The notes beneath the pieces are model-generated. The model was not told where the DNA came from and searched no databases. It saw nothing but the letters and a program-made list of their open reading frames with translations. Of a stretch of 12,492 bases of DNA, positions 1 to 7,037 are shown piece by piece. Position 1 is the first letter of the stretch. The number at the start of each line of letters is the position of its first letter. This DNA comes from CAZJPS01 sp964548055 (GTDB lineage Bacteria; Patescibacteriota; Gracilibacteria; Peribacterales; Peribacteraceae). A program made the position numbers and the translations under genes. The stretch spans positions 1-12,492 of the forward strand of contig CAZJPS010000036.1 of the NCBI GenBank assembly GCA_964548055.1. Reading direction: 5' to 3'.

Positions 1-1
1 T

Positions 2-76
<75 letters not shown>

Positions 77-274
77 ACAGGTACAGCACTAACGTTCAAT
101 TTTGGGTGCCTAAAGCTTAAAGAGTATGAGAAGCTTGAATTCCTTCATCCTCGTTTTGTCTCGAGCGCACGCACTGTTGAGGTGTCGGAATCTGTTTCTG
201 CAGTCGGTAAATGGTGTGAGCACATACGTGAATTGGCTCCACATTCTTCATGCAGTCCCGTTTGTGAAATTGTC
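77..274. other. Spacer between tRNA-Gln and the RMD1-like gene; no gene supported
   Basis: This stretch has no recognisable gene, hairpin terminator or repeat. One plus-strand frame stays open from 77 to 580, with a GTG at 182. More than half of it is antisense to the minus-strand gene ending at 275. The translation matches nothing I recognise and has no ribosome binding site, so I treat it as an antisense shadow, or at most a decayed remnant. Confidence 0.4.
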
Positions 275-1246
275 CTACTGAAAAATACGATACAATTCAA
301 AAAGTATCAGAAGCAGCCACCCAGCTTGCAGCATCAGTTCAAAAAAATGTTCTTTAGATATTCGAAAATTCTGAGACACAATTCCATACGCATCTTCCAG
401 AGTAGAAAGTTTCTCTTTGATGGAGTATCTCCACTCCTCCAGTTTAAATTTGCGTGCTGCAGTTTCATAAAGCCTTGCCGAGTACCAATCTCCAATCAGT
501 TTGATCTCTCGAATGATGGCATCAAACTCTACGATCGACGTAGTGCGCATGCGAATGACTTCTTTATACACTCGTACTAATTCGCGATTCCAAAATACAA
601 CATGAGAAATATTTTTCGTCCGGATAAGAGAATCTATGCGCTTCAATCGCTTGGCTATATCTTCATCAAGAATCCTGTACTGAAGCAAATGAAGATTTGC
701 AAACTGCAGTAATGCCACGATGGAATCGATTTTTCCATTTTGCTGGCACACGAAAGCACCATCCCAATCAATGACAACAAGATCATTTTCTCCATAGGTG
801 ATTCTATTTTGGAGCGAATGTGCAATTTCGTTTTTGTGTAGTGATAAAGGTTCAGATTTAAGGAAACGCACTATCTCGCGGTCTTTGCTAAGAAACTGCT
901 CCGCTGAACCTTGATAGCCATCAATAATAGCGAGAGCATATTCTTCGCTTATAGAAAGTTTTGCGTGATGCTCTTGGAGCAGCGATCTACATTCATTTAT
1001 CATTTTTGTGCGCTGAGCAAATGCTTCCTCAGAAAAAACATCCGCAACCTCTTGTGTACACTCTGCTACCAGGATATTTGGTAGATATGCTTTCAAAACT
1101 AGATTTTCTGTTTCTTTGAGAATTATTTGGCGGGGGATAGAGGCGGTTACATACGAAGGTCCGCTTTGAGGTTCTACAAATACTTTTTCAGTACGTCCGT
1201 GTTCCACGTGACCCTCTGCCATTACAAATGCCACAATGCGATGCAT
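275..1246 (-). CDS. RMD1/DUF155-like tail-anchored membrane protein
   Basis: This 323-aa protein resembles a widespread uncharacterised family related to RMD1/DUF155. I recognise the pattern from memory; no search was run. Visible landmarks are a VVIDWDGAFV strand (residues 157-166) and a helix with FANLHLLQYRILDE (182-195). A helical stretch IKLIGDWYSARLYETA (248-263) follows, then EEWRYSIKEKL (270-280). The only membrane segment is at the extreme C terminus (about 302-321). This suggests a cytoplasmic domain tethered by its tail. The biochemical role is unknown; yeast RMD1-type relatives are mitochondrial/membrane proteins. It is the last gene of a minus-strand run after msrA, with an 88-base gap. 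ATG at 1246 has no clear Shine-Dalgarno sequence; Met9 is an alternative, but RIVAF before it looks like the family's first strand. Gene reality is highly likely, function open. Confidence 0.85.
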   Translation of the reverse strand: MHRIVAFVMAEGHVEHGRTEKVFVEPQSGPSYVTASIPRQIILKETENLVLKAYLPNILVAECTQEVADVFSEEAFAQRTKMINECRSLLQEHHAKLSISEEYALAIIDGYQGSAEQFLSKDREIVRFLKSEPLSLHKNEIAHSLQNRITYGENDLVVIDWDGAFVCQQNGKIDSIVALLQFANLHLLQYRILDEDIAKRLKRIDSLIRTKNISHVVFWNRELVRVYKEVIRMRTTSIVEFDAIIREIKLIGDWYSARLYETAARKFKLEEWRYSIKEKLSTLEDAYGIVSQNFRISKEHFFELMLQAGWLLLILFELYRIFQ

Positions 1247-1334
1247 AGAGTAAGCATACTCGCATCATCAACATTCCGGAGCACTGGGATGATCAGTAAT
1301 ACTTTTTAATAGTCATTTTTTAATACATTGTTCA

Positions 1335-1823
1335 TTACATATGGCAGGCATTTAGCCCTCGCTTCATCAAATATTTCTGGTGATAATCTTCCGCAGGGTA
1401 AAATGCTTCTGCTGGAACGATCTGTGTCACGATTGGCTTATGAAATCTTCCACTTTTATCTAGATCTTCTTTCGATTTCTTTGCCTTCGTTTCTTGTTCT
1501 GGAGATGTAAAGAAGATAGCTGAGCGATACTGAGAACCTACATCAGGACCCTGGCGATTGAGAGTGGTAGGATTGTGGTTCGCCCAAAAAATATCCAGCA
1601 GCGCTTCGTAGGAAACTTTGGTTGGATCGTACGTCACCTTCACTGCTTCTGCGTGATTGGTATTCCCGTAACACACATCTTCGTACGTGGGTTTTTCGGT
1701 TCTGCCTCCTGTGTATCCTACTTCTGTTTCCAGCACACCTTTTGTTGTGCGAAATGTTTCTTCTACTCCCCAAAAACATCCGGCTGCAAATATTGCTGTT
1801 TCTTTCTTTTCAGTCATGTGCAC
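1335..1823 (-). CDS. msrA: Peptide methionine-(S)-S-oxide reductase MsrA
   Basis: MsrA reduces the S-epimer of methionine sulfoxide in proteins and free methionine, normally recharged by thioredoxin. The 162-aa product carries the catalytic GCFWG signature at residues 15-19 (nucleophile Cys16). Family motifs GYTGG (36-40), NHAEAVKVTYDP (56-67), GSQYRSAIF (96-104) and EDYHQKYL (145-152) are also present. A single C-terminal Cys160 (NACHM end) is the likely resolving cysteine, and Cys51 lies in the VCYGN stretch. It is cytoplasmic, with no signal peptide, and close to the minimal family length. The start is GTG at 1823, with AAGG six bases upstream; ATG at 1817 is an alternative whose spacing to AAGG is poor. 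It begins 18 bases after the unknown membrane protein ends, so the two are probably cotranscribed. That link to the neighbouring copA suggests a stress context, by inference. Confidence 0.97.
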   Translation of the reverse strand: MHMTEKKETAIFAAGCFWGVEETFRTTKGVLETEVGYTGGRTEKPTYEDVCYGNTNHAEAVKVTYDPTKVSYEALLDIFWANHNPTTLNRQGPDVGSQYRSAIFFTSPEQETKAKKSKEDLDKSGRFHKPIVTQIVPAEAFYPAEDYHQKYLMKRGLNACHM

Positions 1824-1841
1824 AGTATACCTTATCTATGC

Positions 1842-2858
1842 TCAGATTGCATTCTTGGGTGGCCACACCAAAACGCTCGTAAGCAATCCTGCAAAACCTG
1901 CAAGCACAATGGAGCCTGCCCACATATGCACACTCCACCACACGCCTGGGTATACGAAGAGAATGAGGAATGCGAAGAGGTAGAAACTTGCTGGAAGTAA
2001 GAAAGCAAAGATGCGCATCTTTAGAACATCTTTCTTTGCGTAAAAGAAATCGAGATAAATATCAGCTGTAAGTCCTCCAAGCAACGCTGCTGGAATAAGT
2101 TCTCTTCCATCACGCATAAAGGAGAATGCCCACACCACAAGCCCGAGTACAATTGCGATAGATCCGAATGGAAGTTTTTCTCTTCGAAGTGCAAGAGAGA
2201 GAACTCCCGTAGCTATGCTACTGAACATGAGAATACCTAATACAGAAATAGCCTGAGCATCAAAAGCATTTGGTGGCTTAATGCCGGATGCCTGAATGTC
2301 GGTAAAGTGACCATACTGTGTCATAAAAAGAGGCATCGCGATGGTGAATGCCAAACTTAAAAGGAACATTTTATATTCCCGAATGCTTTTTGTATCTGTT
2401 GCTTTCCTTGTTGCCCAAAAATGGCGCAGCCCTCCTGTAACCATGAGAAGCATTCCTGTAGCGAGCACAAGATGCGTGGGGCTTAAGAGAGCCTCGATAT
2501 CAAATTCAATGCCAAACACTATGTGCCAGATCATGTCGCCAATTCCACCAAAAAAGAAAAAGAGGGATCCGAGCAATGTGAGCTTGTGGCCAGCAGGGAT
2601 ACTGGCTGTAAATGTTTTGAATTTCTTGCGCCTGCTGAGTGTCCACCACAAAAGACTCAGCGTTGTTAAAAAATATCCTGCATAAAACACTCCATGCCAC
2701 GGAGTAAAAAATGTTTCGAGAGATGACGAGAGGTGATTATGCGCCCATCCATCCAAGAAGAGGCCAAACACGAAGATAAAAGAACACACGGTGTACAAAC
2801 CCTGAAAAAACGGCGATGTATCGGCAGACTTAGAGTGGAAGAAAAGCATGACTAGCAT
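1842..2858 (-). CDS. Multi-pass membrane protein with duplicated Asp/His/Glu motif, function unknown
   Basis: This 338-aa, very hydrophobic protein has roughly eight to ten membrane helices. I do not recognise a named family with confidence, though the motif style recalls uncharacterised bacterial membrane proteins with WH and SPxH signatures. Two matching motifs stand out. Motif A is D36-x3-H40, then E48-x3-T52-P53-x-H55. Motif B is D108-x3-H112, then E122-x3-S126-P127-x-H129. Each sits around the end of one helix and the start of the next, so they look like an internal duplication. The His/Asp/Glu sets could bind a metal or haem. Further charged or polar residues near helices include D250-R252-E253, D266/D270 and H311. 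ATG at 2858 is used; a GGAGG lies upstream but about 17 bases away, so the start is not firm (Met4 also possible). It is the first gene of the minus-strand run and divergent from copA, so a copper or redox role is a guess from context. Confidence 0.85.
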   Translation of the reverse strand: MLVMLFFHSKSADTSPFFQGLYTVCSFIFVFGLFLDGWAHNHLSSSLETFFTPWHGVFYAGYFLTTLSLLWWTLSRRKKFKTFTASIPAGHKLTLLGSLFFFFGGIGDMIWHIVFGIEFDIEALLSPTHLVLATGMLLMVTGGLRHFWATRKATDTKSIREYKMFLLSLAFTIAMPLFMTQYGHFTDIQASGIKPPNAFDAQAISVLGILMFSSIATGVLSLALRREKLPFGSIAIVLGLVVWAFSFMRDGRELIPAALLGGLTADIYLDFFYAKKDVLKMRIFAFLLPASFYLFAFLILFVYPGVWWSVHMWAGSIVLAGFAGLLTSVLVWPPKNAI

Positions 2859-2912
2859 GCTACGTTAGTCTTTTCCCTCCAGCGATGCAGAAGACTTGAC
2901 TAGAACCTATTC

Positions 2913-2937
2913 AGAATAATGGAATAGTAGAATAATT
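2913..2937 (+). repeat. Dispersed AGAATAAT repeat, two copies
   Basis: AGAATAATGG at 2913-2922 and AGAATAATT at 2929-2937 are copies of an AT-rich unit that recurs at 9318-9329, 9903-9913 and 9925-9938, and inverted at 9975-9984 and 9989-9999. All copies seen are in intergenic DNA. Confidence 0.6.
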
Positions 2938-3002
2938 GAGTAATAGGGATGAATCATACGAAGTTGTGAAGTGGGAGTGTGCGTTTCTCACCGCGATTCC
3001 TG

Positions 3003-3016
3003 TGGAAATATTTCCA
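3003..3016. promoter_or_regulatory. 14-bp palindrome, candidate operator
   Basis: TGGAAATATTTCCA is a perfect dyad in the divergent spacer, about 66 bases upstream of the copA TATAAT. Its size and symmetry suit a dimeric repressor. No regulator gene is present in the window and I do not recognise the site as a known copper-regulator box, so the role is inferred from position only. Confidence 0.35.
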
Positions 3017-3081
3017 TAGAGACCGCATGTCGTGGTTCAACAAGCCCATCATATTATCGTGGGCAGATGCCGGTTAATTTT

Positions 3082-3087
3082 TATAAT
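3082..3087 (+). promoter_or_regulatory. Candidate -10 box for copA
   Basis: A perfect TATAAT lies 33 bases before the TTG start option and 99 before ATG 3187. No good -35 lies 16-18 bases upstream. Instead the GCCCA/TGGGC inverted repeat (3044-3064) occupies that region, which would fit an activator- or repressor-controlled promoter, as copper exporters often have. Only the -10 is strong. Confidence 0.4.
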
Positions 3088-3186
3088 TCTATTCCTTGTA
3101 TTTTCTTGTGAAATGAGAGTTTGAAAGTTGTTTTTGCTTCTCAAGATCTAGATCAAATGAAACGTACTCTGTGGTACTCTTACGGT

Positions 3187-5508
3187 ATGTCTCAGAAAAC
3201 AATTTTACGCATTGAAGGCATGCACTGTGCTAGTTGCAGCGTGAGAGTGAGAGAAGCACTTTTAAAAGTTGATGGAGTAACTTCAGCGTCCGTAAATTTA
3301 GCAAGCCATAAGGCACAAATATTCTACGAGGAACGTGATGGACTTCGTCAAGATTTATTAAGCTCGGTACAAAAGGCCGGATATAAAGCATCCGTTTTAC
3401 TCAGATCTGATCCAGAGCAAGATAGGCGATTGCGGATTTTGGAAATCCAGAGCTATAAGTGGAAATTTCTTACAAGCTTCATTCTTAGCTTTCCATTGCT
3501 CATGTTCATGGGCATGTATTTTTTTGACACGTTTCCATACATAGCACTGCTAAAACCGTGGATGGGAATTGCCTCACTCATTCTGGCAACTCCCATTCAG
3601 TTTTATTTAGGATTGGAGTTTTATCGCGGATTCTGGTCCAGCCTTAGAGTGCGTACGTTCTCTATGGATAGCCTTGTTGCACTGGGAACAACCGTTACTT
3701 ATTTTTTTAGTTTATGGAGATTTTTACGTTACACATGGATGACAGGAATTGTGAGTGATATGACCGACTTATATTTTGAAGTGCCCGCTTTACTAATTAC
3801 ATTTGTTCTACTGGGGAAATGGCTAGAAACAAAAGCAAAAGGACGAACATCACAATCTATAGAAAAATTGATAGAACTAAGCCCTACCATAGCCCATGTA
3901 AAGCAGGGGAATGTGATAGTAGATGTTCAACTCTCACAGGTTCGCAAGGGTGATATATTAGTTGTTCGTCCAGGGGAAAGCATTCCTGTGGATGGAGTTG
4001 TTGTAGAGGGTAGTACATCCATCGATGAATCTATGCTCACAGGAGAAAGCTTCCCTATTGAAAAAATTGAATTCGATTCTGTGTATGCCGGAACAATAAA
4101 TAAAAATGGAAGTATTACGTTAAAAGCTGCAAAGATTGGATCTGAAACGGCTTTAGGAAGAATAATACAATTTGTTGAAGATGCTCAAGGCTCACGTGCA
4201 CCCATTCAAGATTTTGCAGATAAAGTATCAGCTTGGTTTGTGCCAGCAGTGATTGGTTTTGCTTTGTGTACACTCATTTTTTGGATCTTTGCTGGTGCCA
4301 CAATTGATTTTGCTGTTCTTGGGTGCGTGTCTGTACTTGTTATTGCCTGTCCTTGTGCACTAGGTCTTGCAACACCAACTGCCATCATGGTTGCAATGGG
4401 GAAGGGGGCAGAACTGGGAATTCTTATTCGGGGAGGAGAGGCCCTACAAAAGTGTGAGCAGGTAAATACTGTCGTATTGGATAAAACAGGAACGCTCACG
4501 GTTGGGAAACCAGAGGTAACTAATATCATTAGCACAGCGAATAATCACGAACATGACGTTCTGCGCATTGCTGCTTCGCTGGAAGCTGTCTCAGAACATC
4601 CGCTTGCCGAGAGCATTGTTGGCCACTCCCAATTTTTAAACTTAGAAATTGAACAGTGTACTAATTTTAAAGCCCATCCAGGGCAGGGCGTAGAGGGTAA
4701 AATTGGGGGGATCCGCTATGTGTTTGGAAACGCAAAACTATTACGGCAAGAAAATATACCAATGGAAAAAGTAAGTGCTCAGCAGTTACAACTGGAAAGA
4801 GAATCAAAAACCGTCATGTTCCTTGCTTCGGACAAAATTATCATTGGACTGATTGCGGTTGCTGATCGTTTGAAACCAACATCCAGCGCTGCCATTCAGA
4901 AATTAAAGAATATGGGGATGGAAATCTGGATGATAACGGGAGATAACCAAGGTACAGCGCAAGCAATAGCGGCAGTGGCGGATATTCACAATGTTCTTTC
5001 CAATGTATTGCCAGAAGAAAAAGCTATGGAAGTGGAGAAGCTTCAAAAAATGGGAAAGGTGGTAGCTATGGTAGGCGATGGAATAAACGATAGCCCCGCT
5101 CTAGCCATAGCTGATATCGGGATTGCCATGGGCAGTGCCTCAGATATAGCAATAGAGGCGGGCGATATCATACTTATGCATAATGATTTAAGTGATATCG
5201 CTACTGCCCTGCGCCTCGGAAAAGAATCCATGAGAAAAGTACGGCAGAATCTTTTCTTTGCACTCTTCTACAACGCAATTGGTATTCCCATTGCTGCAGG
5301 GTTCTTTAGTTTTTTGGCCATTATTTTGCGCCCCGAATTAGCCGCACTTGCGATGGCGTTTAGCTCTGTGTCTGTCGTATCAAATTCACTGTTGTTGCGA
5401 GGATTTAGAAAAGAGGGGATTAATTGGGCCTCTGAAATAGCTCCATATGTTGTTGCTATCTGTTTTGCCACCATTTTCCTTACATTTGCCGCAATAACGA
5501 AGATTTGA
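3187..5508 (+). CDS. copA: Cu(I)-exporting P1B-type ATPase CopA
   Basis: This ATP-driven exporter of monovalent copper across the cytoplasmic membrane is complete. Residue numbers here count from the upstream TTG at 3121. One N-terminal heavy-metal domain carries GMHCASC (Cys36, Cys39). Paired membrane helices follow, then the actuator TGES (307-310), the CPC transport motif (Cys410-Pro-Cys412) in VIACPCALGLATP and the phosphorylation site DKTGTLT (Asp454). The nucleotide-domain His-Pro (493-494), TGDN (606-609) and GDGIND (652-657) are also present. Y717-N718 in the penultimate helix and M745 with S748-S749 in the last helix, together with CPC, are the Cu(I)-type (P1B-1) signature rather than Zn/Cd. 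I start at ATG 3187, two residues before the metal-binding domain. TTG 3121 (22 more residues) and ATG 3157 are in-frame alternatives, and none has a convincing ribosome binding site. ATA and TTA codons look more frequent than in flanking genes, possibly a sign of transfer (impression, not counted). No chaperone or regulator gene is nearby. Confidence 0.97.
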   Translation: MSQKTILRIEGMHCASCSVRVREALLKVDGVTSASVNLASHKAQIFYEERDGLRQDLLSSVQKAGYKASVLLRSDPEQDRRLRILEIQSYKWKFLTSFILSFPLLMFMGMYFFDTFPYIALLKPWMGIASLILATPIQFYLGLEFYRGFWSSLRVRTFSMDSLVALGTTVTYFFSLWRFLRYTWMTGIVSDMTDLYFEVPALLITFVLLGKWLETKAKGRTSQSIEKLIELSPTIAHVKQGNVIVDVQLSQVRKGDILVVRPGESIPVDGVVVEGSTSIDESMLTGESFPIEKIEFDSVYAGTINKNGSITLKAAKIGSETALGRIIQFVEDAQGSRAPIQDFADKVSAWFVPAVIGFALCTLIFWIFAGATIDFAVLGCVSVLVIACPCALGLATPTAIMVAMGKGAELGILIRGGEALQKCEQVNTVVLDKTGTLTVGKPEVTNIISTANNHEHDVLRIAASLEAVSEHPLAESIVGHSQFLNLEIEQCTNFKAHPGQGVEGKIGGIRYVFGNAKLLRQENIPMEKVSAQQLQLERESKTVMFLASDKIIIGLIAVADRLKPTSSAAIQKLKNMGMEIWMITGDNQGTAQAIAAVADIHNVLSNVLPEEKAMEVEKLQKMGKVVAMVGDGINDSPALAIADIGIAMGSASDIAIEAGDIILMHNDLSDIATALRLGKESMRKVRQNLFFALFYNAIGIPIAAGFFSFLAIILRPELAALAMAFSSVSVVSNSLLLRGFRKEGINWASEIAPYVVAICFATIFLTFAAITKI

Positions 5509-5525
5509 CATCCTGCTTTTTTGCC

Positions 5526-5554
5526 TTGCCCACCGCTTTATCTTTCAGTAGAAT
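5526..5554 (+). promoter_or_regulatory. Candidate sigma-70 type promoter for rplU
   Basis: TTGCCC (5526-5531), a 17-base spacer and TAGAAT (5549-5554) precede rplU. Transcription would begin near 5561, just before a small hairpin, CCCTG (5562-5566) with CAGGG (5578-5582), whose 3' arm overlaps the region where a ribosome binding site would lie. Autoregulation of an L21 leader is conceivable but not shown. Confidence 0.4.
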
Positions 5555-5595
5555 TCATCGGCCCTGAGCAAAAGCAACAGGGAATGACTATTTCT

Positions 5596-5913
5596 ATGTT
5601 CGCAATCGTCGATATCGCCGGCACGCAAGAGAAGGTAGAGAAAGGCATGAAACTGTGGGTTCCCTTCAACGGAGACACAGAAGCCAATAAAACTCTCACC
5701 TTCGAAAACGTTTTGCTTTTTGCCGATGGTGATACGGTCAAAGTAGGAGCTCCATTCCTCACAGGAATCACAATTGCTGCAAAAGTACTTGGCCACGTGA
5801 AAGACGACAAAGTTCGCATTCAAAAATTCATGCGCCGCAAGCGTTACCGCCGCGTGAAGGGTCACCGTCAGCCTTACACGGAGGTTGAGGTTACTGGCAT
5901 CACTGTTAAGTAG
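5596..5913 (+). CDS. rplU: 50S ribosomal protein L21
   Basis: L21 is a 23S rRNA-binding protein of the large subunit. From ATG 5596 the product is 105 aa, matching the usual length of about 103. It starts MFAIVDIAGTQEKVEKG, the standard L21 opening (bacterial MYAVFxxGGKQ type). It then has FENVLLFADGD, VKVGAPFL and the basic RNA-binding stretch KFMRRKRYRRVKGHRQPYTEVEVTGI in the C-terminal third. The frame stays open upstream to a TTG at 5521, but those 25 residues do not belong to the family. ATG 5584 is another in-frame option. It lies 87 bases after copA on the same strand and has its own promoter candidate. The usual partner rpmA (L27) does not follow; tgt converges instead. Confidence 0.96.
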   Translation: MFAIVDIAGTQEKVEKGMKLWVPFNGDTEANKTLTFENVLLFADGDTVKVGAPFLTGITIAAKVLGHVKDDKVRIQKFMRRKRYRRVKGHRQPYTEVEVTGITVK

Positions 5914-5921
5914 AGAAGCTA

Positions 5922-5944
5922 GCTCGGGCTGGGGATCGGGCTCG
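5922..5944 (+). repeat. GC-rich repeat GCTCGGGCTGGGG..., intergenic copy
   Basis: This 23-base sequence immediately after rplU matches 20 of 23 bases at 9172-9194, which lies inside the miaA reading frame. It is built of short GGGCTC/GGGATC-like units, so it looks like a low-complexity mobile or slippage-prone repeat. Confidence 0.6.
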
Positions 5945-5956
5945 AACGATTTTTTT
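5935..5956 (+). terminator. Weak possible terminator after rplU
   Basis: ATCG (5935-5938) can pair with CGAT (5947-5950), followed by a run of T from 5950 to 5956. The stem is only four base pairs, so this is a weak candidate. It lies in the short gap between convergent rplU and tgt. Confidence 0.25.
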
Positions 5957-5963
5957 GATGTTG

Positions 5964-7028
5964 TTATTCAAGATCCTCTCTGAGCTTTCGCATCATCTGG
6001 AGAGTAATACCGAGGTTTTGCATACACGCGATAGTTTCACCAAGTCTTTCTCCAGCACGGAGAAGATGACACAAAAAACTTTTGAGGTGAATGCGACTGA
6101 GTGGAGAAGGGGAGTTGGGATCAAGAATGGAATGATCATTTCTGAATGTGCTTCCAATGATGCGCACTTTGGATCCGTCTGAAAGATAAATGGTTCCATG
6201 ACGTGCTTCGCGCATGGGGAGAACGCAATCAAACATGTCGATACCTTTTGCCACTGCCGTTTTCATTTGTTCCAGTCTTCCTACTCCCATCAAATACCGT
6301 GGCTTATCTTCTGGTAACAGATGACACACATCATCTAAAACGTCGTACATCTGATCTTCTGTTTCACCTACAGCTAAACCTCCCACTGCGTATCCATCAA
6401 ATCCGATTGCACACAGTTCCTCTGCGCATTTTTGGCGAAGATCGCGCTCCAAGCCGCCTTGGATGATTCCAAAGAGAAGGGGACTTGTGGATCGTTCTTT
6501 TTTGAATTGTTCATGAAACTTCTTACATTCTTTTGCCCATCGAATCGTCCTCTCTACCGCTTCCTCAATTTCTTTTCTCGGTGCCGTAGAAGGAGGACAC
6601 TGATCGAAACACATGATGATATCTGCACCCAACTGATGCTGAATACGCATCGATTCTTCTGGTCCTAAAAAGAGAGGATCGCCATTCAAGTGCGATTTGA
6701 AGTGCACGCCCTTATCACCAATATCGTTGATCTGGCGCAGTGAAAATACTTGGAATCCACCAGAATCAGTAAGAATTGGCTTATTCCAACTCATAAATCC
6801 ATGAAGCCCGCCTGCATCCTCCACAATTTTTTCTCCGGGCTGTAAGTGCAAATGATACGTATTACTAAGCATGATCTGCGCTCCAAGTGTTATCAAATCT
6901 TCATGCGTAATTCCTTTCATAGCTCCCGCCGTCCCCACGGGCATGAAGAAAGGGGATTCGATAACCCCATGTGGAGTAGTGATACGTCCACGACGGCCTA
7001 GCGAAGTCGTTTTTAGGAGTTCAAACAC
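5964..7028 (-). CDS. tgt: tRNA-guanine(34) transglycosylase, zinc ligands replaced
   Basis: Bacterial Tgt swaps guanine-34 for preQ1 in tRNAs with GUN anticodons (Asp, Asn, His, Tyr), the entry step to queuosine. The 354-aa TIM-barrel protein has the general base Asp88 in LTDSGGFQVFSL, substrate-pocket D142 in MCFDQCPP, GIIQGG (187-192), GGLAVGE (216-222), MGVGR (247-251) and the nucleophile Asp267 in DMFDCVLP. The oddity is the zinc site. In the family, LDPxCxCxxC plus a His 26 residues later bind zinc. Here the aligned residues are Ser306, Ser308, Ser311 and Gln337. Flanking LDP (302-304), HLLRA (321-325) and NLG (338-340) are intact, so this is not a frameshift. The start is GTG 7028 with no Shine-Dalgarno sequence, nine bases after the preceding small gene, so translation is probably coupled. 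No queuosine synthesis genes are in the window; preQ1 or queuine may be salvaged. Confidence 0.96.
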   Translation of the reverse strand: MFELLKTTSLGRRGRITTPHGVIESPFFMPVGTAGAMKGITHEDLITLGAQIMLSNTYHLHLQPGEKIVEDAGGLHGFMSWNKPILTDSGGFQVFSLRQINDIGDKGVHFKSHLNGDPLFLGPEESMRIQHQLGADIIMCFDQCPPSTAPRKEIEEAVERTIRWAKECKKFHEQFKKERSTSPLLFGIIQGGLERDLRQKCAEELCAIGFDGYAVGGLAVGETEDQMYDVLDDVCHLLPEDKPRYLMGVGRLEQMKTAVAKGIDMFDCVLPMREARHGTIYLSDGSKVRIIGSTFRNDHSILDPNSPSPLSRIHLKSFLCHLLRAGERLGETIACMQNLGITLQMMRKLREDLE

Positions 7029-7037
7029 AAAATTGAA

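Larger units (their letters stand above)
2859..3120. other. Divergent spacer between the membrane protein gene and copA
   Basis: This 262-base spacer holds no gene. It contains copies of the AGAATAAT repeat (2913-2937), a 14-bp perfect palindrome (3003-3016), a 5-bp inverted repeat GCCCA/TGGGC with an 11-base centre (3044-3064) and a perfect TATAAT (3082-3087). The stretch around 3022-3055 also looks like a decayed copy of the GC-rich hairpin element found at 9337-9371, seen on the opposite strand (about 17 of 25 bases matching by eye). Confidence 0.5.

Noticed and set aside
182..580. Plus-strand 132-codon ORF with GTG start, frame open back to the tRNA end
   Set aside because: Most of it is antisense to the well-supported RMD1-like gene, it has no ribosome binding site, and its translation is not recognisable. 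Openness upstream of 275 over only about 200 bases is weak evidence.
1575..2000. Plus-strand Cys-rich ORF
   Set aside because: It is the antisense shadow of msrA and the end of the membrane protein gene. The apparent Cys richness comes from reading those genes backwards.
3121..3186. N-terminal 22-residue extension of CopA from TTG 3121
   Set aside because: It has no family similarity and no convincing ribosome binding site; ATG 3187 sits just before the metal-binding domain. It remains possible, since the TATAAT at 3082 would leave a normal leader for it.
3121..5508. TGA recoded as an amino acid, as in Gracilibacteria/Absconditabacteria
   Set aside because: TGA terminates copA right after the family's last helix, and no conserved gene in the window is interrupted by in-frame TGA, so the standard code fits.
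5964..7028. Frameshift as the explanation for the missing zinc ligands in Tgt
   Set aside because: Conserved landmarks before, between and after the four positions are all in the same frame, and the replaced residues align one to one without gaps.
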